DNA of 64,000 bases from Adineta ricciae (GCA_905250025.1 CAJNOJ010000091.1:124001-188000); one strand, 5' to 3'; counted from the first letter of the stretch, positions 1-12,975 are shown. Notes: a model not told the origin generated them from the sequence alone. Translations and numbers: made by a program.

Positions 1-1
1 T

Positions 2-94
2 TATTGCGGCTGGACAGCAATAGCTACACGTGCATTTCTTTTAAACGCTGTTTCACTTTTTGTTTGGGATCATAGTCGGCGTTGGTTTGGTTAG
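2..94 (+). CDS. possible 3' end of an unidentified membrane protein, cut by the window start
   Basis: The second + frame is open from base 2 to a stop at 92-94. It encodes about 30 hydrophobic residues, including WTAIATRAFLLNAVSLFVWD. This could be the last transmembrane segment of a gene lying to the left, or a chance open frame. The spacing of aromatic residues faintly recalls alkaline ceramidases, but I would not assign that. No donor, acceptor or upstream exon is visible, so this rests on composition alone. Confidence 0.2.
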   Translation, partial: YCGWTAIATRAFLLNAVSLFVWDHSRRWFG

Positions 95-182
95 AAAACG
101 CAGCGAATATTCGTTAGAATTTTTACCATTTTTTGTCTCTTTGATTCATATAAATATTGAATATCAGGTTCAATTTGAACAA

Positions 183-1087
183 TTATATTTGACTCGAGAT
201 CACTATTGGCGACGAAATCAATGTACTAATTACAGACGCTTTCGTTCTTCGTCTGTTTCTATGGTGATAGTGGTGATGATGAGCTTTTGGATTTGCCCAA
301 ATATTCGGAAATGCGTATATACTTAAGAACGATGAGAAACAACAAGGAACATATGTAAATGCATCGGAAATTTGGATACACCATGGCGAGTTCATCAATG
401 GTCAAAAATTTTATAAAAGTTCAAATTTGTGAGAACATATGGCACAAGACCGACGAGATAAATCGAGGAAAACAGTAAAATTTGCCGTGTTAAACGTTTA
501 CATCGACACCAACGTTTTGGGTGTAAACGAAGAACTGTTAAGCGTAAACGAATGAAATACAATTTTACAATTTTCAAAGGACGATCGACATTCAAATGTT
601 TGTGAGAACGTTCGTTCGTATATACATGTGGACACAAGTATTGAATATCATACAATTGGCAAACTTATCGTCAGAAAATACGGAATCAGTTTAAATCTCA
701 ATGTTGATTGCCATTCTTCAAATGCATCTGTCCGAAGATGAGTATATGGGGTTGAATTGATGTCCAACAAACGAGTAAACCAAGAGAAACAATCGATGAA
801 TAATCAAATATTAACCAGATTTTACATACGAGCGACGAAAAGGGAAATTATTGGTTAAAATACAGTTCGAACAGAAATAGCGGTACACATGTGCAATTTG
901 TGAATAAACAAACATAAAGAATGAGACGAAATGTTAAAACACTTGATTTCTTGTTGTAATTCAATCGATATAAAGCAAAAAGATTAATAAATACGCTTGG
1001 AATAGTTATGCAAATGAGCAGAATAAAAAGAATTCGATTGATAGAAAAACTTGACACTGAAGATGGTTCATTCAGCGAAACATTCAT
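183..1087 (-). pseudogene. decayed class A (rhodopsin-like) GPCR
   Basis: Read right to left on the minus strand, pieces of a seven-helix receptor appear in order but in different frames. The first piece (848-1087) begins with ATG and holds two hydrophobic helices, including ILFILLICITIPSVFINLF, resembling TM1 and TM2. A second piece (395-655) has a basic stretch followed by ILLFSSIYLVGLVPYVL, resembling the end of loop 3 and TM6 of rotifer neuropeptide-type receptors. A third (183-398) has a short hydrophobic run where TM7 would be. Stops and frame changes separate them, no DRY-like motif is readable between, and I found no convincing splice sites to rescue the frame. A decayed receptor is the simplest reading; a multi-exon gene with unusual introns cannot be ruled out. 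Confidence 0.4.
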
Positions 1088-2568
1088 TATCGGTATTGAT
1101 TCAACTAAATAGATCTTTTCCTGATTTGAATTATCCTTTATATTCTCATAGATTTTTTTCTCCTCGTTCAGTCATAAAGATTTCTCTATAGAACATTTGA
1201 GTATTTAGACAGTAATATAAGCAAATATTTTTATTTTCGTGCTCAATGTCATCACACTCCTTTATTGACAAGAATAAACTGCATTTACATGTTCATTTAT
1301 TTGTACACAAGTCTTCACACAAACAATCGATGTATTACATTCGAAGTAAGAGAATCTTTCTCAAGAACAATAAACAAATAGAATTCATCTATCAGTAACA
1401 GTCTTATTTCAAAATATAGAATTCAAGATCATGTACGTGTGTACTATCTACTCAGTTCGCAGTGTGATGATTGTTCACGTCACTGTTATGCATGCGTGAT
1501 TAAAAGGATGTTTGTTCTTACTGCTTTTCAGTACTTCATTGAAATCTACGTGATATGTAACAAGACTTTCATAGATCTTGTTCGTCAGATGGACGAACGT
1601 GCTAAAATTTATGTAATTAGACAGTACTTCTTAACTGAATTCATTGAGAAGTAATCAGACACGGTTTACTCTTTTACTCATGTCTCTAGTGGGTCTGACC
1701 ATTGTGTGACTATTTGAAAATGTTGATCAATTGATGACATTGATCAATGTGTGTGTGTGTGTGTAAATGTTTGCGATTTAATCTGTATCGATTCAATGAA
1801 GGAGGATGATTGAACAAATTTGTTTTGATGATTCTCGTTCACAAAGCAACAATTGATAAAATCAAACGCGTTACTTGAGAATGAACGTTCATTATAGGTC
1901 GAGAGTTAATCCCATGAAAAATATGTCAAAAAGTGTTGACGCAAGTGGGTTATCTTTGATTAACAAAGTACCATAAACGTTCGATATGTTCTAATTAATT
2001 CGTAAAAAACACTTTCATTATCGTATTATTTTCTAATCCGATTACGGAAAACAAATTACAGATCACCTAAGCAAACTTTTGGGTAGTTGCGAATTTCACT
2101 ACGACTTCTAAATAACTATTCAATAAGCAAGAAAAATTTGTTGACATTACACGGCATAAAATTGCTTTTTTTCATTTTGATATTTAATGTATGTGAGTTC
2201 AATGTGAAAATGTCCATTAACCTTGTCGTTTTGCTCTACGTCTGTTCTAAACGATTGGTACATAGACATGTATATCTACGAGAGATACGATCGTTGATGA
2301 CACTGATTCTCACTTACGGTGATCGATGACAAGCGAGATTTTTTTCTCTTTCAACGATTTTTCTTTTCGAAATGAGTGTGACCAAGCGTGACCAAGTTGG
2401 ATTGATGAGAATTGATTGGCTAGACACCTCGAGAAGAAATTCTCGTCGTTTGTCTTGATCTGTTTTGGTTTATGTTTTGTAATGAAAATTTTTAATTGTT
2501 GCATTTATTTGAAAACTTGATTCATATAACAATCGATTAGATCGAGAAGAGTAACAAGTCAGTCAGTG
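1088..2568. other. intergenic stretch without a recognised gene
   Basis: AT-rich sequence between the GPCR remnant and the PTB gene. A 71-codon open frame at 1439-1654 (+) resembles nothing I know. A short GT run lies at 1749-1764. I see no other structure. Confidence 0.5.
1749..1764. repeat. (GT)n microsatellite
   Basis: About eight uninterrupted GT units in intergenic sequence. Confidence 0.8.
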
Positions 2569-4614
2569 ATGGCGTCACGTTTTCTTGATTTAGAACGGAA
2601 AACTTTAATTGTCCAATTTGTCTCTGTTGAACCATTGAAATTTCATTCAACAGCCGATGGCACTGATCTTGTTCAAGACATTCTTCGATCGCAACTATCG
2701 CGATCGGACGAAGACATCTTCGGTCAAGACGGCGCTTTGTCCATTGATGAACAAGGAGAATTTCTCACATTCGAACCGCACGATCCAAAAAACCGAACAT
2801 TACATTTACCAGTTGAACATTTAGCGTATTGTGGTGCATTGAGACGGATGTTATACGATAAATCTGATCAACGCAATCCTGATCAAATTCAACGACGAGA
2901 GTTTGAAAATGTCGATTTAGCTAATCGATTTGCACAATATATCACAGGTCCGCCGATATTTGTCGCTGTTTTCCATGGATTTGATAATTCACTATGTTAC
3001 ACATTTCTCACGCAAAGTTCCGATGATGCTTGTCTCTTAGTAATGAAATTGATGCGTGCTTTTAAATTACACGAACAACAACTGGAACAGCAAGGACAAG
3101 TCAATCAAGGTTCTCCTTCATTTCCTTTACTTCACGGTAGTGGTAGGTCGTCATCGTCGATTGACATTCAACGAAACAGCCCTTTAGTTCAACCAACACA
3201 ACCATTACCAACTTCACAAACAAATTCATACATTCAAGATCCAGGACATGACGAACTAGTTCAACGACTGTTAGCAAATCCGAATTTACAACTTATCAGT
3301 CCACCATTACAATTTGGTTCTCTGCGACTTAATGATATATCAATGAATACATCAATGGTAAGTTCTGCTAGATAAAATTTTGTCCTCTAAACGTGCTTAA
3401 GTGTTGACAAACTCTTTCTATTTCTTCATTTACTATTTAGAATCAACGCTCATCTCCTATTACAGTTAATAAAAGTGCCAGTTATCATAATGATATTCCA
3501 TTGGCGGATCGGTCTTCACCACAGTTTATGCGCCCGCCTTCTCCACCTATTTTTGGACTCTCCGGAACAAATAGTGCTCATGACTTATCAATGAGTGGAA
3601 ATAATCCACAAGTAATTTATAAGCCCAATAATCAAGAAGTTGTTTATAAACAAAATATCATGGTGCGCTGGTTGCAACCTCCAACTCCACCGCCTCCGGC
3701 ACCAATTATTATTCGAGGTAAATTTACCGTCTATCCGCTTTTGTTTTCTATTTTAAATCTCTGAATTTCCATCGATAGAAATTCAAGCACCAGTTGAACC
3801 TGATCCTCCTATCGTCTGTCGACAACTACCTCGGTGTCCACCGACACCACCTCCCATCATCGTTCGGTAATGACAAAAATTTCTTATAGCAATTTCATTC
3901 GACATTATAACTTTCTTTTGTAGAGAAAAACCACCGCCATGTCCACCCTGTGGCCAACCATTAATTATAGAAAAACGCATTCCATCCGTCACACTTCCTC
4001 GACAAGGTAACTTTTTCCCTTTGAAATGAATTCCCTCTAGAATAGAAATCTTCTTATAGTCATTGTTGAACGCTATCCTGCGCCACCTGCAAGACCCCCT
4101 ACTATAATATATGAAAAATATCTTCCATCTGCTCCACCGGGACCACGTCAAGTCATCGTCAGACGTGAGATATGTCAACCTGGCGCATATCCAGTCATTC
4201 GACAACAAGTTCCAGGACGTCATCTTGTTCGAGAAATCGTTCGACAAATTCCTCAACCAGCACCCATTGCTCAGCCAGCGTTAGTCTGTGTTCCACAACA
4301 ACAGCAGCAAATTATCAACCAGCCGCAAGCTATGCAACAATTAGTGCCGGTTTTCGCAACGCGACAAGTAAGTTTCGCCGTTCGATGAGTAGAGACAGTT
4401 CATTTAATTATGTCAAACTAAATTATGTCTTGATTGTGTTTCATATCCGTTAACGTCATTCGATACTTTTTAGCATGTCGTTCAGCCAAAAGGTGTTCGT
4501 GTTATTCGACAAGTTATTGGCCCAGCACAAGGTTCAATCCAACAGCCTCAGCAAGTCTTCTCTCCCAATGGTCCAACTCTGATCCAAGCAGTGCCGAACG
4601 GCTTAATCCAATAA
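2569..4614 (+). CDS. PTB-like domain protein with a proline-rich articulin/alveolin-like repeat tail
   Basis: Six exons (2569-3357, 3441-3717, 3779-3866, 3924-4006, 4060-4367, 4474-4614) join in frame into 561 residues. The start is the ATG at 2569; the GTG just before it is not needed. Residues about 1-165 alternate strands and a C-terminal helix as a phosphotyrosine-binding fold would. After a polar linker comes a proline-rich tail (about residues 310-480) of repeats of the form P-P-x-x-I/V-I-x-R/E, for example MVRWLQPPTPPPPAPIIIRE, ending in a Q-rich segment. This repeat style is known from articulin/alveolin-type cortical cytoskeleton proteins. A submembrane scaffold linking a peptide-binding domain to a filament-like tail is inference. 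The PTB call rests on pattern, not on a profile score. All five introns are short and GT-AG. Confidence 0.75.
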
Positions 4615-6405
4615 TTTGTTCATTACTAATTGGATCGTTTGCTTTTATTATAGAAATTAGATATGCTGGGTTTTGTTCCTAAATATATGTTGATACGCGA
4701 GATCGTTTCTTCTCTTCTTGGTTTTCTATCATTCTGGCAAAGCAATATAGATAATCCCTTGATGACCCTTCAAAAGATTTCTTTCATCAAAAATAGATTT
4801 CAAAATGCGCAGTTGCCTAGATTTATATAACACCATCGGCAAGAGAAACAACATAAAAGAGAAAAATAAGCCTAAGAAAGTTTTTATTTTTTTTGAAAAA
4901 AGAAATGTAAGACAGCTATGCAGAAAAAATGAGAGAATACAAAGAGAAATTATCTATTTTTCTCATTAATTTGATAGCACGGCAGGTCATTGCATGAAGT
5001 CTTTGATGATGTTCTTTGGAAAATCTGTAAGTAGTCATCTATTAAAATACACCACGAACTTCTTAGTTCTGCGTGACATTGACATAGATTTCCTTTTGAA
5101 TATCTTCGAGTGAACTACTAGATTTAGTTATGGAGGAAAAAGACTCGATCCCCCCTTTCTCTATCGTTTGTTGACAGTGACAGGCCATTCCACTTCTTAT
5201 CGAATGTGAAGTACCTCAAACGGAAACAGAATTGATGGAACTAAATAGAAGAAAACGAAATAATTTCTACGCAAAAAAACAACCGTAAAAGTTTCTTAAT
5301 GATTGTTATTGTTTTTTTGTTTTCACATTCTATGAATAAACAAGAGAACATATCATTTGAACAATCTTGTCCTTTACTTAAATAATTGATAAATTAAAAT
5401 GATAAAAATTAATCAATGCTCCACTTCACACGAGAAGCCAACCTATCCTTTGTACTGAAAAGAACCTTCTCCTTCATTGAGTCATGCTTCTCATTGACCT
5501 ATGTTAATGTTCTCAATGACAAAAAGATTAGTTTCGTCACATGTAGTGTGAAATGCAATACTAAGTGTGAGGAAATTATCTATCCTTTTGAATTAATCAA
5601 TGGAAAGTTCTGATGTATTTTTCGCTGGATAATATACTATCGGAACCAAGTCTCCAATGTGTTCAAGTAGAAAGATGTCGTGAGGAAAAGAAGAAAAAAA
5701 AAGTAAATATATGATTACATAAATTAGCGTTCATTTTTATTCATGCATCCCGTTTGCATTCTGTCGTTCTTTTTTCAGGAATTAATATCTCAACTAGTTG
5801 TGATTTTTCTCTAGAAACCCTTGTATTTTTCTATTCACAACTCATGATTGACACTTGACTAGAGACGCATTCTCACTCGTGCAGTTTTGCTTCATGTTGA
5901 AGACAGATTTCGCCTTATCAGCGTGAAGTTTTCATAACAGAAAAAAACATCGTCAATTCCTTCTCCCTTCGTATCGATGAATCGTTAATCTCATGCATCA
6001 GCTTCTTCAAATCTCTTTCCTCGTCAGTTTCACCAGTACATACCGAGTAATTCGAGGGAAATCAGTAGATAAGCACACTAATGACTGACAATAATAATCA
6101 GAATTATCTTGCCGTTTCTCCTTTTCTCATCATGTTTTAAGTGCAGATTTATTAATGGTGAAGCAAATGGAAAACATTAGATGTGTCTGACACACAATGT
6201 TGTTTAAACAAAAATTACTCGAGCACGAACATCAAATGACTTAAGTGTACTTTTTTTTTATTAATATTTTTTTTAATTATCTTCGATTTGTTTTTTCATC
6301 GAAAACATTTTATTAACCTTTTTTTTTCAGATATAATTAAAAAAGAAATCTCTTTAATCATTTTCTTCATAAAGCAAAAAAACTATTGCATCAAAGACAA
6401 GTCCT
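4615..6405. other. intergenic stretch, no gene recognised
   Basis: Low-complexity AT-rich sequence. A 65-codon open frame at 5416-5613 (+) has no recognisable motif. Near the right end (6329-6330) a polypyrimidine tract ends in AG about 75 bases before the GPCR start, which may be the 3' end of a 5'-UTR intron or a trans-splice acceptor. Confidence 0.45.
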
Positions 6406-9400
6406 ATGTCGCCAATTATCAATCCAACACATTCAGCTATCTTATTCACACAGTGTGAATTCGTTCAATCATATTTGCCTAATCGATCACTTTCACCATC
6501 TGTTCAATTGGATATTTTGGAATTGTTAGGTAAACACAATTTAACATTTCACAAAACAAAGACAACGGAAGAATGTGTCGCTCAACTCGAATATCTTTTT
6601 AATCATACAAATACAACGAACAATTCTTATAAGAAATCCTCTTTAACATTTGGAATCGATGAACATTCACGTTCATTGTTACTCTTCGTTTATCTAATCG
6701 CATTTGTTTCTTTTATCTCGATTATTGGAAATCTATGTTTAGCAAAAGTTTTGTATACAAAACGTCTTCGTCTATCACAAACCGATCGGATTGTTCTATG
6801 CTTAGCGATAAGTATGCGAAGGATTTAAGATTTTCCGGATTTCATTTCCACTGATTGATTTTGCTTGTTTTAGGTGAACTTTGTCTTGTTTCAGTAGATT
6901 CACCAACTGAAATCTATCGATTTTTATCATATTCATTTTCGATCACATGGTTGTGTCACTTTCATACATTTTTCGAATCATTCTTTTCATCATGCATCAT
7001 CTTCTATCATCTACTGGGTACGTGACATGTTCTTGTCTTTTCCAATCAACGTTTTAGTTCCCCTGAGGTGTCTAAGTTTTCATCTGATACAAATGAGTGG
7101 CATCAGTCATTAAGAATAAGCAAAGTTCATGACTATTTTCATCTGAACGAGAGCGTAACTTCAAGAAACTATCGAATTGCATATGTTTGATTCCATTACG
7201 AGATTATTGTTTCCATATGCGGTGGATATCTGTTTAATTAGAAAAGTGAAAGCCAATTTCAACGTATTTCCTGTGCTTTGTTTCTACGCATAAGTGAGCG
7301 AGTCAGTATATGTCTATTTGGAGACGGAAATTTGACTTGCGAACATGTCGAATGCGAGAAGGAGCCTTCGATGCTTTAATTAAGTGCCTGAAGAGAAAAG
7401 GGAATTGAATACGAAGGTGTAAAGTCATGATCTACAGTCGATTGTGATATAGGTGGAAAAAGATGCTAGAGATAATTAGTTATACGATGAGTTACAAGAG
7501 AGTATATGTAGGTGTGTCTTGGAGTAGATACATTTATTTTCGACATATGTCAATGATCTTATCATTGAACACCCGTGAGATGTTTATTATAGACCTAGAA
7601 GAAAAACTTAATAGATTATTCAGTGATCCAAATGAAATTACTTGACGAACGACCTTCGTTCTTTTTTTTTTATTTATTCGGCTGAGTGACGCATATGTGA
7701 AATGACGTTTTATAATATATTGAGAGCTGAGATTATCAGGTGTTACATGTTCGCAACTATTGTTGATAATTATGTAGAAGTGTTTCTAGTCTTTTGCATA
7801 AAAAGCTTTTCAGATATACGAACAAGGTAAACTCAAATGAGTTTTTCTGAATTGACGATGTAAAACGCTTTCTTTAAGCCTACTATGAGTGACGTGCTCT
7901 TTCTATTACAGCGCATTCTTAGTTCTTAAACTCGAGCCTTTCGAGTAAAATCTAATTACGATATTCATTCTATTCAAGTAAAAGAATATCGTCACAAGTC
8001 AGTTTTCATACTATTACTACACACGATGTTATCTACTACGAAAAGACTTCACATGTTTTGACACGTGACATGAATATTTTCCACATTTTCTTAGTGCAGT
8101 GAATCAGTATCTTCTAATCATGTTTTATTCAGCGAAGATGTTATCATTGAATATAAATTTTGTTAAACTAACTGAAACAAAAAAACAAACAAAAATAAAC
8201 AGAGATGTTGCATTTCCCTCGAAAAGGAAATGCAATAACTCATGCATCACCTTCGACATATGTTTTCAAGTATTCCTTTGACATATTAGAGCAAATTCAT
8301 GATTTGAATGAATTATTAAATAGCTATATTCTGTATGTCATCATTTGTGCGACATTTATAACGAAAATTGTACTTCAATTGGAGTTTAGTGTGGATGTTT
8401 ATCGATTAGGTTCTTCGTTTCTTTCTACCAATCGCTCGATGAAAATAGATACGATCGTTTCAAATTCATTTAAGTAGTAGTAAAGAGATATTTTTACCGT
8501 AAATTGATTCTCCATTGTATATTTATTTGAGCATTACATATGCATCTTTTACAAAGAAATGCGATATTTTAAAACGACGAATATTATTAAGAGCGAATAC
8601 TAAGTAATCTAAATATAACCAGACATACTTAGACGACTTGTCTGTATTGATATATTCAACAGAAATTTTCAATGGACTTCTCACGCATGATTATTTCAAA
8701 ATATCGGATCTTTCTCTAATTCAACACGTTCAATTAAGCACGTAAATCTTGTCTCGGCGTCATATATCTGAGTTCTGATGTTCAGAACATCTGATCTATT
8801 CAACTTATTATGGAAATGAAGGACAGAAGTTAGAATTTTCTACTGATTTGAATGTTGGAGACATATGATTAAGGTGGAAGAAATATAAAATATCTCACAA
8901 ACGGCTATGTGACTTTATTGTAATTCACAGTAGATTATAGAAAGTTGCGCTGAATAAGTGGTTACACGTAAAGGTACCTAAAAGTAGACTGTTATATAAA
9001 AAAAGGCACGAAATCATTTAAATATGAAATTATTATGAAATTTCTGCAAAGATGCATTTCCTTTCGCTTTCTCTTTCATTAATAAAAATATTTCGGAAAA
9101 TAATAGATATTTTATAAACAATCATTGATTAATTGATAAAGTTGCTAAATAGAGGAAATATTCGACCTCGTGAAGAAAACCAGTTCATATCAAAGTTGTT
9201 TTTACCTCAAATTCAAATGAACTAAAATTCATATGACATATTCAGGAGTAACTTAACGAAGCACGTGCTTAATTTTGTTCATCAGGATCTATATTTAAAT
9301 CCGTTTTTAAAATTTAACTGTCAAAGACAAAGATACTGACAAGAAAATGTTGAACACAATCATTGTTCTTGACTTGCAAATGTTTTTTTAAACTTCTGAG

Positions 9401-10775
9401 TGAATAACAACTGTAATGACTTTATTCCACTTGATATTTAGGAGCATTTGACCGTTTCGTTTACATCCATGCTCATACATCTGGTTCAATATCAACATGG
9501 TCAACATGGTGTCGACGCATATCAACCAAAACAGGTTCCAGCATACTTCTACTGTTACCTATGATCTTTAGTCTACCAATCGCAATCTGTAATTTACTTC
9601 ATGCTCATGTCATTCACACGAGATTGCACGTGAAAAATTGCGTTGTTCAATATACTCATCAGATTTTAATCAGCATTTTATTAATATTTTACATTCTCCC
9701 ATTGTTACTCGCATTTTTTCTACACGCCAGACTCATCTATTTTATCCGATCAAAACATATTCAACACTATTTATCAACTAAATCGCATCATTTACAGTCG
9801 ATGAATCGAAATAATCCAAATGATTCTCAATATGGTAGTCAGAAAAGATCGCGACCACACAATTCAACCCGTAATAACACCAATGCACAACTATTACCAC
9901 CGAGAAAATCGATGAAAAAAGCGGTTATGTTCAATACAGACACTGTGGGGAATACAGCTGGTACTTATATGACGACAACCACAGCCGGTCAACCAATGGG
10001 GCCAAATCATTCATCAAATTCTTCAACCACCAGTCGATCATCAAACGAAACTACTTACACATCGATGACATCTCCAATCATTCTCTATAAAATCAATTTA
10101 CAAGCAAATGCGAATGCACGACGAACTGTTTTATTGCTGATTCTTCTACTCTCATTTTACGTTCTCTGTTGGGCGCCGTATAACATTTTTGCATGGCATC
10201 ATATTTACAAAACAGCCGGAAATTCGAATGAAACTGAACCATTTCTACATCGATCATTAGCAATCGATTTCAACGTAACAGATCTATCAATGATGGAAAG
10301 TACGCGTAGCTCCTTACAACGATTCATATATATTCATCATTCATTATATCTTTTGTCAATGATGTCGATGTGTTTCAGTTTCATCTTCTACTTTTCTTTG
10401 AATAAGCAAGCCCGGCACGAATTTTCCTATTTCATCGATTGTCTTTGTCCGCGATGCACCCGAAGGCTTTCCGATGAACAAAAGAGGCAAAAAACACAAA
10501 TACTCGGTGAAAATATCCGACGTTTGCATTACGATGTTCGGTATCAGCATTATTTTGCACAAAATAACCCGAATTTATTTGTACAACCAAATGGTAATCA
10601 ACGTGTGAAAACAATGAGATTCAATACACATCCAGTAATCATTCCGCCCGCATCCACACTGTTGGATCGAAATAAAGCGACAATGCGTTCGAATTCACTT
10701 AATCCCAGACGTAAAAATGCGACACCACAGCGAGCGTCACATCCTTACGGACATTGTGTTGAACGTCGTTCATGA
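6406..10775 (+). CDS. class A G-protein-coupled receptor, orphan
   Basis: Three exons (6406-6811, 6874-7017, 9442-10775) give 627 residues. An 88-residue extracellular N-terminus with several N-x-S/T sites precedes TM1 (with IIGNLCLA, the usual GN). TM3 carries an extracellular Cys (WLCHFH) and ends in FDRF, the position of the DRY motif; ECL2 has the partner Cys. TM5 is followed by a polar third loop of about 120 residues. TM6 contains LCWAPYNIF, the CWxP toggle motif, at about residue 424. TM7 is hydrophobic but lacks a clear NPxxY, and the tail is long and basic. The protein should couple a ligand to G proteins at the plasma membrane; the ligand is unknown, though a peptide receptor is the likeliest class. 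The second intron is 2.4 kb, about 40 times the local norm. Confidence 0.85.
7018..9441 (+). other. unusually long intron of the GPCR gene
   Basis: It opens with GTACGTG and closes with a pyrimidine-rich tract and TTTAG. It interrupts the codon for a glycine just before the DRF motif. Inside there are only short open frames (such as 7463-7645 and 8205-8477) without known motifs. No nested gene or transposon is evident. Confidence 0.75.
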
Positions 10776-10891
10776 AACTATGTTTGTTGTTAATTTATTA
10801 TTGTTTTGTTTTTGGTAGAAAAAGACAAGAAAATGTGAGAAAAGTCAAATTTGAATTGTTAGGATTTATAGTTTGTGATCTGCTACGAATA

Positions 10892-12057
10892 TTAATACCA
10901 ATCTGGATGAATAAAAAAGTATTCTGGATAGACTTTTTTCGTGTAGTTGAAAAACGATGAACGATTATTTTCGGGACGTACAGTTGGTTCCATATCTTCT
11001 CGAGGATTAATAACACGCCATGTTTGAGATAGATAACGGCGATTAAGTTTATTATTTTCGTCATTTTCAGTCGTCTGTTCTTTCTGTTCGGTTTCTGCCG
11101 GTTTGTCTAGTGATGTAACGGATCGTCGAGTATATTTTTCGATTTTTCGATTCGGCTTCGCTCCATTCACGTCCGGTAACGTACCATTGATAGACAACGT
11201 CGATGTCTGAATACCTTTCTCTTGTACTGAAGTTGCCGGGCGGAAACTAGAAGGCAGAAAACTACTTTATCAAACTTCTAGTTCACAAGGCCCTTGTTAT
11301 GATTTTGAAAGCATCCTGAATCATCGATCACTTCAGTCTGAGTCAATAATGCAAAGATATATATGTATATATATTTTTCTATTTATTGATCGGATCGTAT
11401 GTGTTGACGACGCGTATTTTCAATGGTTTCAAATGAATTATTCGACGCGAAAAAAAAACTTTGTATACGATTATAATTACCTTTCTAGTGATTCGAGAAT
11501 TTCACCGAGATCACGCTTTGATGCTCGACTTTCTCGTCCGTGATTGCTTTTTGATCGTCGCTGAGCAGATTGATTAGGCGATTGAGCAACCGTAGTGGAT
11601 AAACGACTGGATAATCGAGTCGCGGGCGATTTCTGACGACGTTCAACTGCTGTTCGTTCTTCTTTTTTCATACATTTATCGTCACCATCATAAAGTGTAT
11701 TAAGAAAACTAAACACTGCTCGGCGATCTAAGATACAAAAAACAGATTCTTTAACAATTTCGATTCGTATTGATCTACCATCGAAGGAATGATTAGTAAA
11801 CCATGATTCGACGGATTGTTTTGGCCAGAGTTTTTGTTTCAATTCATATTTATGACGATTCGATCTAATCGGCGAGATATTCTGCGATGCATACGGTACA
11901 ACACCCGGTTTGTGTATCGATAATGGTCGATTCTGACATATATCCAATTGACTACGAGACTAAAGAAATAAAAGAATGAAGAAGTTTTCTTTCATAACCT
12001 ACCTTCTCATTTGTAAATCTCAACTGACTTATAATGGTATCGACTTACTCGATTCAT
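10892..12057 (-). CDS. uncharacterised protein, possibly cilia-associated
   Basis: Three exons joined in frame (12049-12057, 11481-11959, 10892-11246) give 280 residues. The first coding exon holds only three codons; it is supported by a good donor and a matching acceptor at 11960. The middle exon has a compact conserved-looking block with KQSVESWFTNHSFDGRSIRI followed by a hydrophobic strand. A basic, serine-rich linker and a tryptophan-containing C-terminus ending in FFIHPDWY follow. No signal peptide, membrane segment or catalytic motif is visible. The short aromatic blocks in a charged background resemble sperm-tail or ciliary accessory proteins, but that is only an impression. It faces the GPCR tail to tail, with 116 bases between stops. 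Confidence 0.6.
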
Positions 12058-12553
12058 ATTTTGAAAAGTTGCGATAATGATGTTAGTTGAAGACAACTAA
12101 TAATAACAACAAAACAAGAGAATGAAGTCGTGTTACTTCTTACACTTTGATCGGTTTTGATGTCTTGAAATGAGAAGAAAAATAGGCAACAATTCTCTGT
12201 CAACAAGATCAAACAGAGAGAGAGAGAGAGAGAGAACGAGTCAAGACAAATTTCTTACACCGGATGTATACATGTGTATCTTAGCGACTTGATTTCATTT
12301 ATTTTCTAGTTTAAAAGGAAACTATTAAACGAGAAAACAATTTCCAATCTGTCAAATCAAATTTTCATAGATATTTATCGTTGCCGATGTAATTGATAAA
12401 AGTTATTTTTCTCGTGCTCATTCAGCACAATTCTTGAGACACATCGATTGATCAATATGTAGAAGATTCTTTTATTCGAAAAGTAATAGTCAGGCAAAAG
12501 AAAATAGTTAAGCAAGAAAAGAAAATGTTCTTGGTTCATCATATATTCCAAGT
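12058..12553. other. intergenic stretch with a (GA)n run
   Basis: It separates the start of the uncharacterised gene from the stop of ZNF706. A GA microsatellite sits at about 12214-12235. Nothing else is recognised. Confidence 0.5.
12214..12235. repeat. (GA)n microsatellite
   Basis: About eleven GA units in the 5' flank of the uncharacterised gene that ends at 10892. Confidence 0.8.
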
Positions 12554-12872
12554 TTAAACATCTTTCAATTCAGCTGGCAGTTCATTTTTCGGATGTTTAC
12601 TTTCAAAATGTTGTTTGTAGGTCTTTGGATCACCCATTTGAGTCTACGAAAGATGATCCGATAAAAAAATTGAAAAGAAAAACTTTCTTTGACTTACTTT
12701 GCAAACCGGACATTGATAAGTTAAGCCAGCAGCTAAATAAGAAAATGAGAATGGCGTTTATCTAAAGGCAGTTTTTCTTACCGGCAGTGCCTTTTTGTGA
12801 TGTTGGTTTGTTGCCAGCGCCATTTTTTTCATTACGTTGTCGTGCTAATTCTTTTTGGTGTCCTCGAGCCAT
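12554..12872 (-). CDS. ZNF706: ZNF706-like small zinc-finger protein
   Basis: Three exons (12782-12872, 12698-12732, 12554-12643) encode 71 residues, close to the 76 of human ZNF706. The N-terminus (MARGHQKELARQRNEK) is the basic, glutamine-rich 4F5-like segment of the family. One C2H2 finger follows: YQCPVC, then MGDPKTYKQHFESKHPK, which is nearly identical to the vertebrate finger. The protein ends in a short acidic tail. Family members are small nuclear or cytosolic proteins linked to translation and stem-cell gene control; a role here is not shown by the sequence. An AG after a T-rich tract about 40 bases upstream of the ATG could be a leader-splice site. Confidence 0.9.
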
Positions 12873-12975
12873 TTGATTTTGTAAGTTTTGAAGAGAAAAT
12901 GTGTTTTATCTAAAACAACAACATCTATTTTATTATGAAATATACAATGCAAAGAAAAAGAAATGAAAATGTTTA

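Noticed and set aside
1439..1654. 71-codon open frame, + strand
   Set aside because: No motif, no flanking splice or start context, and surrounding sequence is non-coding in composition.
5416..5613. 65-codon open frame, + strand
   Set aside because: Isolated, low-complexity, nothing recognisable.
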